This document shows, piece after piece, positions 17,602 through 25,391 of a DNA stretch of 64,000 bases. Origin of the DNA: Beutenbergia cavernae DSM 12333. Its GTDB lineage: Bacteria; Actinomycetota; Actinomycetes; Actinomycetales; Beutenbergiaceae. A program made the position numbers and the translations under genes. The stretch is from positions 2,171,025-2,235,024 of the forward strand of contig NC_012669.1 of assembly GCF_000023105.1 (NCBI RefSeq), written 5' to 3'. Numbering within the stretch: position 1 is the first letter of the stretch; each line of letters begins with the position of its first letter. The notes beneath the pieces were generated by a model. The model was not told the DNA's origin and did not search any database. It saw nothing but the letters and a program-made list of their open reading frames with translations.

Positions 17602-19728
17602 GTGACCACCGCAGCGCCCGAGTCGACCTACACCGCACGGCACCTGTCCGTGCTCGAAGGGCTCGAGGCCGTCCGCAAACGGCCCGGGATGTACATCGGC
17701 TCGACGGACTCGCGCGGCCTCATGCACTGCGTGTGGGAGATCATCGACAACTCCGTGGACGAGGCGCTCGGCGGCCACGGCGAGGCGATCGACATCGTGC
17801 TGCACCCGGACTCCTCGGTGGAGGTCCGTGACTCCGGTCGCGGCATCCCGGTCGACACCGTCGAACGCCTGGGGCTCTCCGGCGTCGAGGTCGTGTTCAC
17901 CAAGCTCCACGCCGGCGGGAAGTTCGGCGGCTCGTCCTACGGCTCCTCGGGCGGGCTCCACGGCGTCGGCGCGTCGGTCGTCAACGCGCTGTCGGCGCGG
18001 CTCGACGTCGAGGTGGACCGGGCGGGCAAGACCTACCGCATGACGTTCCGGCGCGGCGAGCCGGGGACGTTCGACGACGGCGCGGTGCCGAGCCCGGAGG
18101 CGCCGTTCGCGCCGTTCACCGACCACTCCGAGCTCGCCGTCGTGGCGAAGGTGCCGCGCGGGCGCACCGGCACCCGCGTGCGCTACTGGGCAGACCGGCA
18201 GATCTTCCCGGTCTCGGCGGCGTTCGCGTACGACGAGCTGCTCACGCGCGCCCGGCAGACGGCGTTCCTCGTGCCGGGGCTGTCCATCACGGTGCGCGAC
18301 GAGCGCCGGCTGCCCGGGACGCCCGGGGAGGGCGGCGTCGTCGAGGAGGTCTTCCGGTACGACGGCGGCGTGCGGGACTTCGCCGACTACCTCAGCCCTG
18401 ATGCGTCGGTCACCGACACCTGGCTCCTGCGGGGCTCGGACACGTTCACCGAGAGCATCCAGGCGCTCGACGACGCCGGGCACCTGCGTGCGCAGGAGGT
18501 GGAGCGCACGTGCGAGGTGGACGTCGCGCTCCGCTGGGGGATCGGCTACGAGACCGAGGTCCGCAGCTTCGTCAACATCATCGCGACGCCCAAGGGCGGC
18601 AGCCATCTGGCCGGGTTCGAGCAGGGCCTGCTCAAGACGGTCCGCAAGCAGGTCGAGGTCAACGCGCGTCGCCTCAAGCTCACGGGCAAGAACGGCAAGG
18701 AGCGGATCGAGAAGGACGACGTCATGGCCGGTCTCACGGCCGTGGTCACGGTCCGGCTCCCCGAGCCGCAGTTCGAGGGCCAGACGAAGGAGGTCCTCGG
18801 CACCGCCCCGGTGCGCGCCATCGTCGCCCGGGTCGTCGAACGCGAGCTCACCGCGTTGCTGACCTCCACGAAGCGCGGCGAGAAGACGCAGGCGGCCGCG
18901 GTGCTCGACAAGGTGGTCGACGAGATGCGTGCCCGGGTGGCCGCGCGCACGCACAAGGAGATCTCCCGGCGCAAGAACGCCCTGGAGACGTCGTCCCTGC
19001 CGGCGAAGCTGGCGGACTGCCGCAGCGACGACGTCGACCGCTCCGAGCTGTTCATCGTGGAGGGGGACAGCGCGCTCGGCACCGCCAAGCTGGCCCGTGA
19101 CTCGGACTTCCAGGCGCTCCTGCCGATCCGCGGGAAGATCCTCAACGTCCAGAAGGCGTCCCTCGCCGACATGCTCAAGAACCTCGAGTGCGCGGCGATC
19201 ATCCAGGTCCTGGGCGCGGGTTCGGGGCGGACGTTCGAGCTGGAGGCCGCGAGGTACGGCCGGGTCGTGCTCATGACGGACGCCGACGTGGACGGCGCCC
19301 ACATCCGCACGCTGCTGCTCACGCTGTTCTTCCGGTACATGAGGCCACTGGTGGAGGCGGGTCGCGTGTTCGCCGCCGTCCCGCCGCTGCACCGCGTGGA
19401 GATCTCAGGATCCGGAGGGCGCAAGCCGGAGGTCGTCTACACGTACTCGGAGTCGGAGCTGCGGCAGCTGCTCGCGAAGCTCGAGAAGTCCGGCCGGCGC
19501 TACAAGCAGCCCATCCAGCGCTACAAGGGGCTCGGCGAGATGGACGCGCACCAGCTGGCGGAGACGACGATGGACCCGGCGCACCGCACGCTGCGCAAGA
19601 TCAGGCTCTCCGACCTCGAGCGGGCGGAGCAGGTCTTCGAGCTCCTCATGGGGAACGACGTCGCCCCGCGGAAGGACTTCCTCGTCGCCGGCGCCGCGGA
19701 GCTCGACCGGGACCGGATCGACGCCTGA
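17602..19728 (+). CDS. parE: DNA topoisomerase IV subunit B (second type IIA ATPase subunit)
   Basis: The 708-residue GyrB-family protein has the GHKL ATPase domain first: RPGMYIGS, EIIDNSVDEA with the catalytic Glu/Asn, DSGRGIPVD and GGLHGVGASVVNAL. Then come the transducer domain (KLTGKNGKER) and the TOPRIM metal site (IVEGDSALGTAK, LMTDADVDGAHIRTL). It ends RYKGLGEMDAHQLAETTMDP. Its neighbour parC at 25392 supports topoisomerase IV (decatenation) rather than gyrase, as in Streptomyces SCO5822/SCO5836, although one-topoisomerase actinobacteria exist. The GTG start is six bases after TACGAT. The 3' end overlaps the convergent erm gene by 83 bp. Confidence 0.93.
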   Translation: MTTAAPESTYTARHLSVLEGLEAVRKRPGMYIGSTDSRGLMHCVWEIIDNSVDEALGGHGEAIDIVLHPDSSVEVRDSGRGIPVDTVERLGLSGVEVVFTKLHAGGKFGGSSYGSSGGLHGVGASVVNALSARLDVEVDRAGKTYRMTFRRGEPGTFDDGAVPSPEAPFAPFTDHSELAVVAKVPRGRTGTRVRYWADRQIFPVSAAFAYDELLTRARQTAFLVPGLSITVRDERRLPGTPGEGGVVEEVFRYDGGVRDFADYLSPDASVTDTWLLRGSDTFTESIQALDDAGHLRAQEVERTCEVDVALRWGIGYETEVRSFVNIIATPKGGSHLAGFEQGLLKTVRKQVEVNARRLKLTGKNGKERIEKDDVMAGLTAVVTVRLPEPQFEGQTKEVLGTAPVRAIVARVVERELTALLTSTKRGEKTQAAAVLDKVVDEMRARVAARTHKEISRRKNALETSSLPAKLADCRSDDVDRSELFIVEGDSALGTAKLARDSDFQALLPIRGKILNVQKASLADMLKNLECAAIIQVLGAGSGRTFELEAARYGRVVLMTDADVDGAHIRTLLLTLFFRYMRPLVEAGRVFAAVPPLHRVEISGSGGRKPEVVYTYSESELRQLLAKLEKSGRRYKQPIQRYKGLGEMDAHQLAETTMDPAHRTLRKIRLSDLERAEQVFELLMGNDVAPRKDFLVAGAAELDRDRIDA

Positions 19729-20236
19729 GCGTGAGCACCAGCGCGTCGACGCTGGGCGAGGGCTCGAACGCCGTCCGCGGGATCGCGAGCGTCGTCTCCA
19801 CCACCCAGCGCGGGTCGTCCGCGTGCGCCCGGGCCAGGTTGCGGGCCGTGTCGTGGCGCAGCACGAGGTCGGCGCGCACGAGCAGGCGCGCGCCCAGCAG
19901 GTCGGCGACGATCGGACGCGCGAGGTGGAAGGGCGGGTTGGCCACGACCCGGAACGGTCGCGCCGGAAGCCGCAGGTCGCGGATGTCGGCCTCGACGACG
20001 GACACGGACCGTCCGTCGAAGCGCTCGCGCAGCCGTTGCACGCGTCCCGCGTGCCGTTCGAGCGCGATGACTCGTGCGCCGCGATCGACGAGCGGGCCGG
20101 TCAGCGCCCCGGCGCCGGCGCCCAGGTCGAGCACGGTGTCCCCGTGCTCCACGCCCGCCCGGTCGACGAGCGTGGACGCCCAGTCAGGCGAGAGTCTGAA
20201 GTAGCTCCATCGGGAGCGTCCGTGTCCCCCGGACAC
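19646..20236 (-). CDS. Erm-type 23S rRNA adenine N-6-methyltransferase family protein
   Basis: The 196-residue SAM-dependent methyltransferase has motif I VLDLGAGAGALT, VEADIRDLRLP and the catalytic NPPF, as in the KsgA/Erm family. The short N-terminus (GHGRSRWSYFRL) and the absence of KsgA's C-terminal domain favour the Erm branch, which modifies A2058 and confers macrolide resistance. The tail is highly basic and is encoded antisense to the end of parE. GTG 20236 is the only possible start, because an in-frame TGA lies at 20249-20251. That GTG sits inside a hairpin and inside an overlapping leader frame, described separately. Resistance itself is inferred. Confidence 0.8.
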   Translation of the reverse strand: MSGGHGRSRWSYFRLSPDWASTLVDRAGVEHGDTVLDLGAGAGALTGPLVDRGARVIALERHAGRVQRLRERFDGRSVSVVEADIRDLRLPARPFRVVANPPFHLARPIVADLLGARLLVRADLVLRHDTARNLARAHADDPRWVVETTLAIPRTAFEPSPSVDALVLTLRRRSGPGRAPRRRRRGSPSAGRRRSP

Positions 20237-20264
20237 GACGGACCTGCATCATGCACGTGATCAT
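20184..20264 (-). CDS. Putative 26-codon leader peptide overlapping the erm start
   Basis: The minus-strand hexamer TACGCT (plus-strand 20271-20276) is followed six bases later by ATG 20264, the same spacing as the window's leaderless genes. That ATG is not in the erm frame. It opens MITCMMQVRRVRGTRTLP and ends at TGA 20184 after 26 residues, running across the erm GTG. RVR is an Arg-X-Arg motif of the sort known to cause macrolide-dependent ribosome arrest. A rival view is that one extra base separates this ATG from the erm frame. No homology can be claimed. Confidence 0.35.
   Translation of the reverse strand: MITCMMQVRRVRGTRTLPMELLQTLA
20221..20237 (-). promoter_or_regulatory. Hairpin enclosing the erm start codon
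   Basis: CGTGTCC and GGACACG form a perfect 7-bp stem with a three-base GGG loop, and the erm GTG is in the 5' arm. A second, mutually exclusive pairing, GTCCGT (20238-20243) with ACGGAC (20218-20223), would instead place the start in a loop. Alternating structures around a start codon are what translational attenuators use. Confidence 0.4.
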
Positions 20265-20333
20265 GCGGCGAGCGTAGGTCGCGTCGTCGCGCGCCAGCCA
20301 GGCAATATCGGCGCCGGCTCCTAGGCTGATGGC

Positions 20334-21356
20334 GTGATCGCACCCCTTGCCGACCGGGCCGCCGCCCCGGAGGTCCTGCCCGTGCCGGACGCGGCGGGTC
20401 TCGCCTGGGCTCCCGTCCCGGCCGCTGCCGACGCCGACCTCCTCGAGCTCGTGCGTGCGAGCGAGACGGCCGACGCCACCCGGAGCCGGACGTCGGCAGA
20501 CCAGGTCGCGATGCTGTTCGCGTCACCGTGGTTCGATGCTGCGTCGGACTCCTTGGGCGGACGTGACGCGGACGGCGTCCTGCGTGCCGCCGCGTTCGTG
20601 CAGCACGTGCCGGACGAGCCCGACATCGCCCGCGTCGTCGTGAGCGGGACGGTGCATCCCGACGCGCGGGGCGCCGGGGTGGGGACGGGTCTGCTGAGCT
20701 GGGCGCTCGGCCGGGCACGCCAGATCCTCGCGACGATGCGCCAGGACCTTCCCGGGCGGATCTCCGTTTGGCTCGAGGAGGAGCAGGTGCAGGCGCGCGC
20801 CCTGCACGAGGCAGCGGGGTTCGTGCCGGTCCGCTACTTCCACGACATGCGGCGTGACCTCGCCCAGGAGCTGCCCGACGTCGTCGTCCCCGCGGGCCTC
20901 GAGCTCGTGTCGGACCGGGTCGATCTGGCCGAGGCGGTGCGGCTGGCGCACAACGAGGCGTTCGCCGACCACTGGGGCTCGCAGCCGATCCCGCGCGAGC
21001 GGTGGGAGCTGTGGATGGGCAGGGTCGTCCCCGAGTGGTCCTACGCGATCCTCGACACGTCCGGCGGGACCGAGGAGGTCGCCGCCTACCTCATCTCGAG
21101 CAAGCCCGAGGAGAACTGGGCGTCGCAGGGGTGGACCGACGGTCACACCGAGCTGCTCGGAGTCCGCCGGGCGTGGCGCGGGCGACGGCTCGCCCCGGCG
21201 CTGCTCGCGGCGGCGATGCACGCCTACCGGGCTGCCGGGCTCGAGTTCGCGACGCTCGACGTCGACACGGAGAACCCGAGCGGCGCCCACACGCTGTACG
21301 GGGCGCTCGGCTACGAGCGGACCGGGACGTCGGTGCTCTCGGTGATCGACCTCTGA
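20334..21356 (+). CDS. Double-domain GNAT N-acetyltransferase (paralogue 2)
   Basis: This 340-residue paralogue of the protein at 16061 has both GNAT halves. The N-terminal acetyl-CoA loop is DARGAGVGTGLLSWALGRA and the C-terminal loop is RRAWRGRRLAPALLAAAM, with NPSGAHTLYGALGYE at the end. The shared middle motif is LAHNEAFADHWGSQP. The N-terminal half is more divergent (TADQVAMLFASPWFD). Substrate unknown. The GTG start lies six bases after TAGGCT, a leaderless-type promoter. It is divergent from erm and is followed 32 bases later by paralogue 3, which has its own -10 box. Confidence 0.87.
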   Translation: MIAPLADRAAAPEVLPVPDAAGLAWAPVPAAADADLLELVRASETADATRSRTSADQVAMLFASPWFDAASDSLGGRDADGVLRAAAFVQHVPDEPDIARVVVSGTVHPDARGAGVGTGLLSWALGRARQILATMRQDLPGRISVWLEEEQVQARALHEAAGFVPVRYFHDMRRDLAQELPDVVVPAGLELVSDRVDLAEAVRLAHNEAFADHWGSQPIPRERWELWMGRVVPEWSYAILDTSGGTEEVAAYLISSKPEENWASQGWTDGHTELLGVRRAWRGRRLAPALLAAAMHAYRAAGLEFATLDVDTENPSGAHTLYGALGYERTGTSVLSVIDL

Positions 21357-21388
21357 GCGGGCCGACGGCGTCCCGTACGCTCGTCGGC

Positions 21389-22447
21389 ATGACGAGTGAC
21401 GCCGCGAGCGCGCACGGCGCGTCCCTGGCCCCCCTCGCCGGACGCGCTGCGCCACCACGCATCCTCGACATGCCACCGGGCGACCTGGGTTTCGCCTGGC
21501 GGGCGTTGTCGGCGGACGACCTCGACGCGCTGCACGCCCTGATCGCGGCGATCGAGGACCACGACGACCCGCCGTACCGGACCACCCGGGACGAGGCGGC
21601 GGAGATGTTCGTGGGCGACTGGAAGGACCCGCTCAACAACACGTTGGGCGCGTTCGACGACGATGGCGTGCTGCGCGCGTACGGCGCGGTCCAGGTCCTG
21701 CCGGGGGACGAGAGCACGGTCCGCGCGTTCCTGGAGGGCGGCGTCCGCCCCGGCGACCGGCGTCGGGGCGTGGGAACCGCCCTCCTGGAGTGGCAGGTCG
21801 GCCGTGCGCGGCAGCTCCTCGCCGCCAGCGGGAAGGACCTCCCCGCCAGGATCGCCGTGTTCGTGGACGAGGGGATGGACGACACGGCGGCGATCGTCGA
21901 GCGCGCGCGGTTCGCGCCGCGGCGCTGGTACACGGACATGCGCCGCGACCTCTCCCGACCGGTCCCGGAGGTCCGGCTCGACCGCCCGCTCGTCGTCGCA
22001 CCGTGGAGCGAGGAGCTGGACGACCAGGTGCGCCTGGCCCACAACGAGGCGTTCGCCGATCACTGGGGCAGCGAGCCGCAGACGCCGGAGACGTGGGCGG
22101 ACGGGCGGACGTGCTTCGCACCGCAGTGGAGCTTCCTCGTGCTCGACAAGTCGACCGACCGCACCCAGGTGGCCGGGTACCTGCTGTCGGGACGCTACGA
22201 GCAGGACTGGCCGTCGCTCGGCTACTCCGAGGGATACACGGACATCCTCGGCGTCCGCCGCGCCTGGCGCGGCCGCCGGGTCGCGACGGCGCTGCTCACC
22301 GCGGCGATGCAGGCGTACGCGCAGGACGGCATGGAGTACGCCGCGCTCGGCGTCGACACGGCGAACCCGTCCGGGGCGTTCGGCCTGTACGGCCGACTGG
22401 GCTACGAGCCGACGCGCGGGTCGGTCATGTACAGCATCGAGCTCTGA
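21389..22447 (+). CDS. Double-domain GNAT N-acetyltransferase (paralogue 3)
   Basis: The 352-residue protein shows the same two-domain design: DRRRGVGTALLEWQVGRARQ and RRAWRGRRVATALLTAAM, the central LAHNEAFADHWGSEPQTPET and the end NPSGAFGLYGRLGYE. It is closer to paralogue 1 than to 2 in the central region (GSEPQ-T-ET, ASGKDLPAR). TACGCT seven bases before the ATG predicts a leaderless start independent of paralogue 2. The acceptor is unknown; double-GNAT enzymes include mycothiol synthase and Eis-like drug acetylases, but no residue pattern here selects either. Confidence 0.87.
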   Translation: MTSDAASAHGASLAPLAGRAAPPRILDMPPGDLGFAWRALSADDLDALHALIAAIEDHDDPPYRTTRDEAAEMFVGDWKDPLNNTLGAFDDDGVLRAYGAVQVLPGDESTVRAFLEGGVRPGDRRRGVGTALLEWQVGRARQLLAASGKDLPARIAVFVDEGMDDTAAIVERARFAPRRWYTDMRRDLSRPVPEVRLDRPLVVAPWSEELDDQVRLAHNEAFADHWGSEPQTPETWADGRTCFAPQWSFLVLDKSTDRTQVAGYLLSGRYEQDWPSLGYSEGYTDILGVRRAWRGRRVATALLTAAMQAYAQDGMEYAALGVDTANPSGAFGLYGRLGYEPTRGSVMYSIEL

Positions 22448-22502
22448 CGGGCGCCGCCTCGGGGGCGGTGATACGTTCGCCGCCGTCCGGAAGGAGGCGG
22501 CC

Positions 22503-23846
22503 ATGGGTGGGGTCGCGGAACGTGTCGGGGCACTCGTGCCGCAGCTGGTCGACGACCTGAAGGCGCTGACGGCGATCCCGTCGATCGCGTTCCCGGGCTT
22601 CCCCCAGGAGGAGGTCGTCCGGGCCCACGACACCGTCGTGGGGCACCTGCGTGACGTCGGGGTCACGGACATCTCCTCGATCGACCTGCCGGACACCTCG
22701 CCGGTGATCCTGGCGCGGGTGCCCGGGCCGCCGGGCGCGCCGACCGTCCTGCTGTACGCGCACTACGACGTGCAGCCCGCGGGCGACGAGTCGCAGTGGA
22801 CCCATCCGCCGTTCGAGCCCGTCGAGATCGACGGCGTCGTGTACGGCCGGGGCGTCGCCGACGACAAGTCGAACCTCATGGCGCACATCGGAGCGCTGCG
22901 GTACTACGAGGGCCGGCCGCCGGTGAACCTCACGATCGTCTTCGAGGGGCAGGAGGAGTGGGGGAGCCCGCTCGACACCTACCCGCCCCAGGCGCCCGAG
23001 CTGTTCGCGTGCGACGCGATGGTCATCGCCGACACCGGCAACATCCGGCCCGGCGTCCCGACGTTCACGACGGCGCTGCGAGGCGACGCCGAGCTGACGG
23101 TCGAGGTGCGCACGCTGCCCGAGCCCAAGCACAGCGGCCTGTACGGGGGACCGGCGCCGGATGCGCTCCTGGCGCTGCTCGCCGCGCTCGCCACGCTGCA
23201 CGACGACGCCGGACGCCCGGCGGTCGACGGGTTGCGGGCGGACGAGTGGACGGGCGCGCAGCCGATGGACGAGGCCGCCTACCGCGAGGCGGTCGGCGCG
23301 GCTGATGGCGTCCCGCTGCTCGGCTCCGGCACGATCGCCGACCGCCTGTGGGCAGGTCCGGCGATCACCGTCGTCGGCATCGACGCGCCGCAGGTCGACG
23401 GCGCCGTGCTCGCCGTCGTGCCGTACGCCCGCGCCCTGGTGAACATCCGGGTGCACCCCCAGCAGAGCGCGGCCGAGGCGCAGGAGGCCGTCGCCAGGCA
23501 CCTGGAGGCCGTGCGCCCGTTCGGGATCGAGCTGACCGTCGCGCGCAACGACGCCGGCGACGGATTCTCCGCCGCCACGGACGGTCCGGCCTACGCGGCG
23601 GCGTCGGCGGCGATGGCGACGGCGTGGGGGGCCGAGCCGATCCGGATCGGCAGCGGCGGGGCGATCCCCCTCGTCAGCGGGTTGCACGCGGCGGTGCCCC
23701 AGGCCGAGATCCTCATGTTCGGCGCGGAGGACTCCCTGTGCAACCTCCACGCGCCGAACGAGCGCCTCGTGGTGGACGAGCTGCGCCGCACGGTGATCGC
23801 GATGGTGGAGTTCTTCGACGCGTTCGGACGGCCCGACGCGCACTGA
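22503..23846 (+). CDS. M20 family metallopeptidase (dipeptidase-like)
   Basis: The 447-residue zinc hydrolase shows all M20 metal and catalytic segments: LLYAHYDVQPAG (His/Asp), GRGVADDKSN (bridging Asp), EGQEEWGS (general-base Glu-Glu), ADTGN, and HAPNE near the end (last His). A lid or dimerisation domain sits in the middle. Members cleave dipeptides or N-acyl amino acids, and the exact substrate is open. No signal peptide, so it is cytosolic. AAGGAGG (22491-22497) is the ribosome binding site and TACGTT (22472-22477) a likely -10. The YfcC-type transporter follows after 12 bases, so uptake and cleavage of a peptide or amino-acid derivative is a reasonable guess. Confidence 0.9.
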   Translation: MGGVAERVGALVPQLVDDLKALTAIPSIAFPGFPQEEVVRAHDTVVGHLRDVGVTDISSIDLPDTSPVILARVPGPPGAPTVLLYAHYDVQPAGDESQWTHPPFEPVEIDGVVYGRGVADDKSNLMAHIGALRYYEGRPPVNLTIVFEGQEEWGSPLDTYPPQAPELFACDAMVIADTGNIRPGVPTFTTALRGDAELTVEVRTLPEPKHSGLYGGPAPDALLALLAALATLHDDAGRPAVDGLRADEWTGAQPMDEAAYREAVGAADGVPLLGSGTIADRLWAGPAITVVGIDAPQVDGAVLAVVPYARALVNIRVHPQQSAAEAQEAVARHLEAVRPFGIELTVARNDAGDGFSAATDGPAYAAASAAMATAWGAEPIRIGSGGAIPLVSGLHAAVPQAEILMFGAEDSLCNLHAPNERLVVDELRRTVIAMVEFFDAFGRPDAH

Positions 23847-23858
23847 GGGGGTTGGGGC

Positions 23859-25385
23859 ATGAGCAGTCCTGAGGCACCCGCGGACGTGGCGCCGGCCGAG
23901 GAGCCGCCCGCGCCGCGCACGAAGTCGTTCTACAGCTCGTACACCGTGCTGGCGATCGTCACCGTCGCGATCTGGGTGCTCGCGTTCATCATCCCGTCCG
24001 GCCGGTACGAGCTCGACGCCGACGGCCGGCCTGTCCAGGGCACGTACGAGGAGGTGCCCTCGCCCCTGTCGTTCTGGGAGCGGGTGCAGGACCTCTTCCT
24101 CTCCCCGGTCAACGGGCTGTACGGCGTGCAGGACTCCGACGGGTTCGTCAGTCCGGACGCCACCGGCGAGCTGTTCGGCAGCGTGGCGGTCTTCCTGTTC
24201 GTCCTCGCGATCGGGGTGTTCGTCTCGATGATGATGGCGAGCGGCGCGCTCGACGCCGCGATCGCCCGCCTGGCGCACCGGCTCTCGTCACGGGGCTGGC
24301 TGCTCATCGTCGGGATCATGGTCGTGTTCTCCCTGCTCGGGACCGTGGAGGGCTTCGCGGAGGAGACGCTCGGGTTCTACGGCGTCGTCGTCCCGCTGGT
24401 GCTCGCCCTCGGGTACGACCGCATGACGGCGGTCGGGGCGATCATCGTCGGCGCGGGGGTGGGGGTCCTGGCGTCGACGGTCAACCCGTTCGCGATCGGC
24501 GTGGCCTCCTCGGCGGCGGGGGTCTCGATCGGGGACGGGATCGAGCTGCGGGCCGTGATGTGGGTGGTGCTGACCGCCGTCGCCGTGGGATTCGTGCTGC
24601 GCTACGCGAAGCGTGTCCGGACCTCGCCGGAGACGTCGCTGTCCGGGTTCCTCCCGGGCGACACGACGACCACGGTGGAGGAGAGCCCGCCCCCGATGAC
24701 CCGGCGTCAGGTCGCCGTGCTGTGGTGGGTCGGGTTCACGTTCCTGTTCATGATCTACGCGATCATCCCCTGGTCGTCGATCATCGAGGGGCCCGACGCC
24801 GCGCCGTACGCCTGGGAGCTCGGGTGGTACTTCGGGGAGCTCGCCGCGTGGTTCATCGTCGCGGCGGTCGTGTGCGGTCTCATCGGGGGGCTCGGCGAGA
24901 AGAAGCTGTCGGAGACCATCAGCGCCGGCGCCGGGGACTTCGTCTCCGCCGGGCTGGTCATCGTGCTCGCCCGCGGCGTCGCCGCGATCATGAACAACGC
25001 GCAGATCACCGACACGGTGCTGCACTCGATGGAGTCGATCGTCACGGGGACGACGGCGGCCGTGTTCGGCATCCTCGTGTTCGTCGTCAACCTGCCGCTC
25101 GCATTCCTCATCCCGTCGACGTCCGGGCACGCCACGCTGGCGATGCCGATCATGGCCCCGCTCGCCGACTTCGCCGGCACGGACCGGTCGATCGTCATCA
25201 CGGCGTGGGCGGCGGCGTCGGGCTGGATGAACCTGTGGGTGCCGACGACGGCCGTCATCATGGGCGGCCTCGCCCTGGCGAAGGTCGGCTACGACAAGTG
25301 GCTGCGGTTCATCTGGCCCCTGCTGGCGATCCTGGCGGTGCTCATCTGCGTGTTCGTGGGCGTCGGAGCCGTGACGAGCGCCTGA
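23859..25385 (+). CDS. YfcC-family membrane transporter
   Basis: This 508-residue integral membrane protein has about 12 hydrophobic helices. It starts with the YfcC opening YTVLAIVTVAIWVLAFIIPSGRYE and contains FAEETLGFYGVVVPLVLALG, STVNPFAIGVASSAAG and the re-entrant-loop-like LIPSTSGHATLAMPIMAPLAD. The family is annotated as amino-acid or basic-amino-acid permeases related to ArcD-like and C4-dicarboxylate carriers; the substrate is unproven. It starts 12 bases after the M20 peptidase, making a two-gene operon that probably imports and hydrolyses the same compound. It converges on parC with only six bases between stops. Confidence 0.86.
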   Translation: MSSPEAPADVAPAEEPPAPRTKSFYSSYTVLAIVTVAIWVLAFIIPSGRYELDADGRPVQGTYEEVPSPLSFWERVQDLFLSPVNGLYGVQDSDGFVSPDATGELFGSVAVFLFVLAIGVFVSMMMASGALDAAIARLAHRLSSRGWLLIVGIMVVFSLLGTVEGFAEETLGFYGVVVPLVLALGYDRMTAVGAIIVGAGVGVLASTVNPFAIGVASSAAGVSIGDGIELRAVMWVVLTAVAVGFVLRYAKRVRTSPETSLSGFLPGDTTTTVEESPPPMTRRQVAVLWWVGFTFLFMIYAIIPWSSIIEGPDAAPYAWELGWYFGELAAWFIVAAVVCGLIGGLGEKKLSETISAGAGDFVSAGLVIVLARGVAAIMNNAQITDTVLHSMESIVTGTTAAVFGILVFVVNLPLAFLIPSTSGHATLAMPIMAPLADFAGTDRSIVITAWAAASGWMNLWVPTTAVIMGGLALAKVGYDKWLRFIWPLLAILAVLICVFVGVGAVTSA

Positions 25386-25391
25386 GCCGCC

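Noticed and set aside
20277-20320. WhiB7-type AT-rich box before the erm leader
   Set aside because: The region is mainly GC-rich and lacks the A/T run next to a -35. Only GATATT is seen, at the wrong distance.
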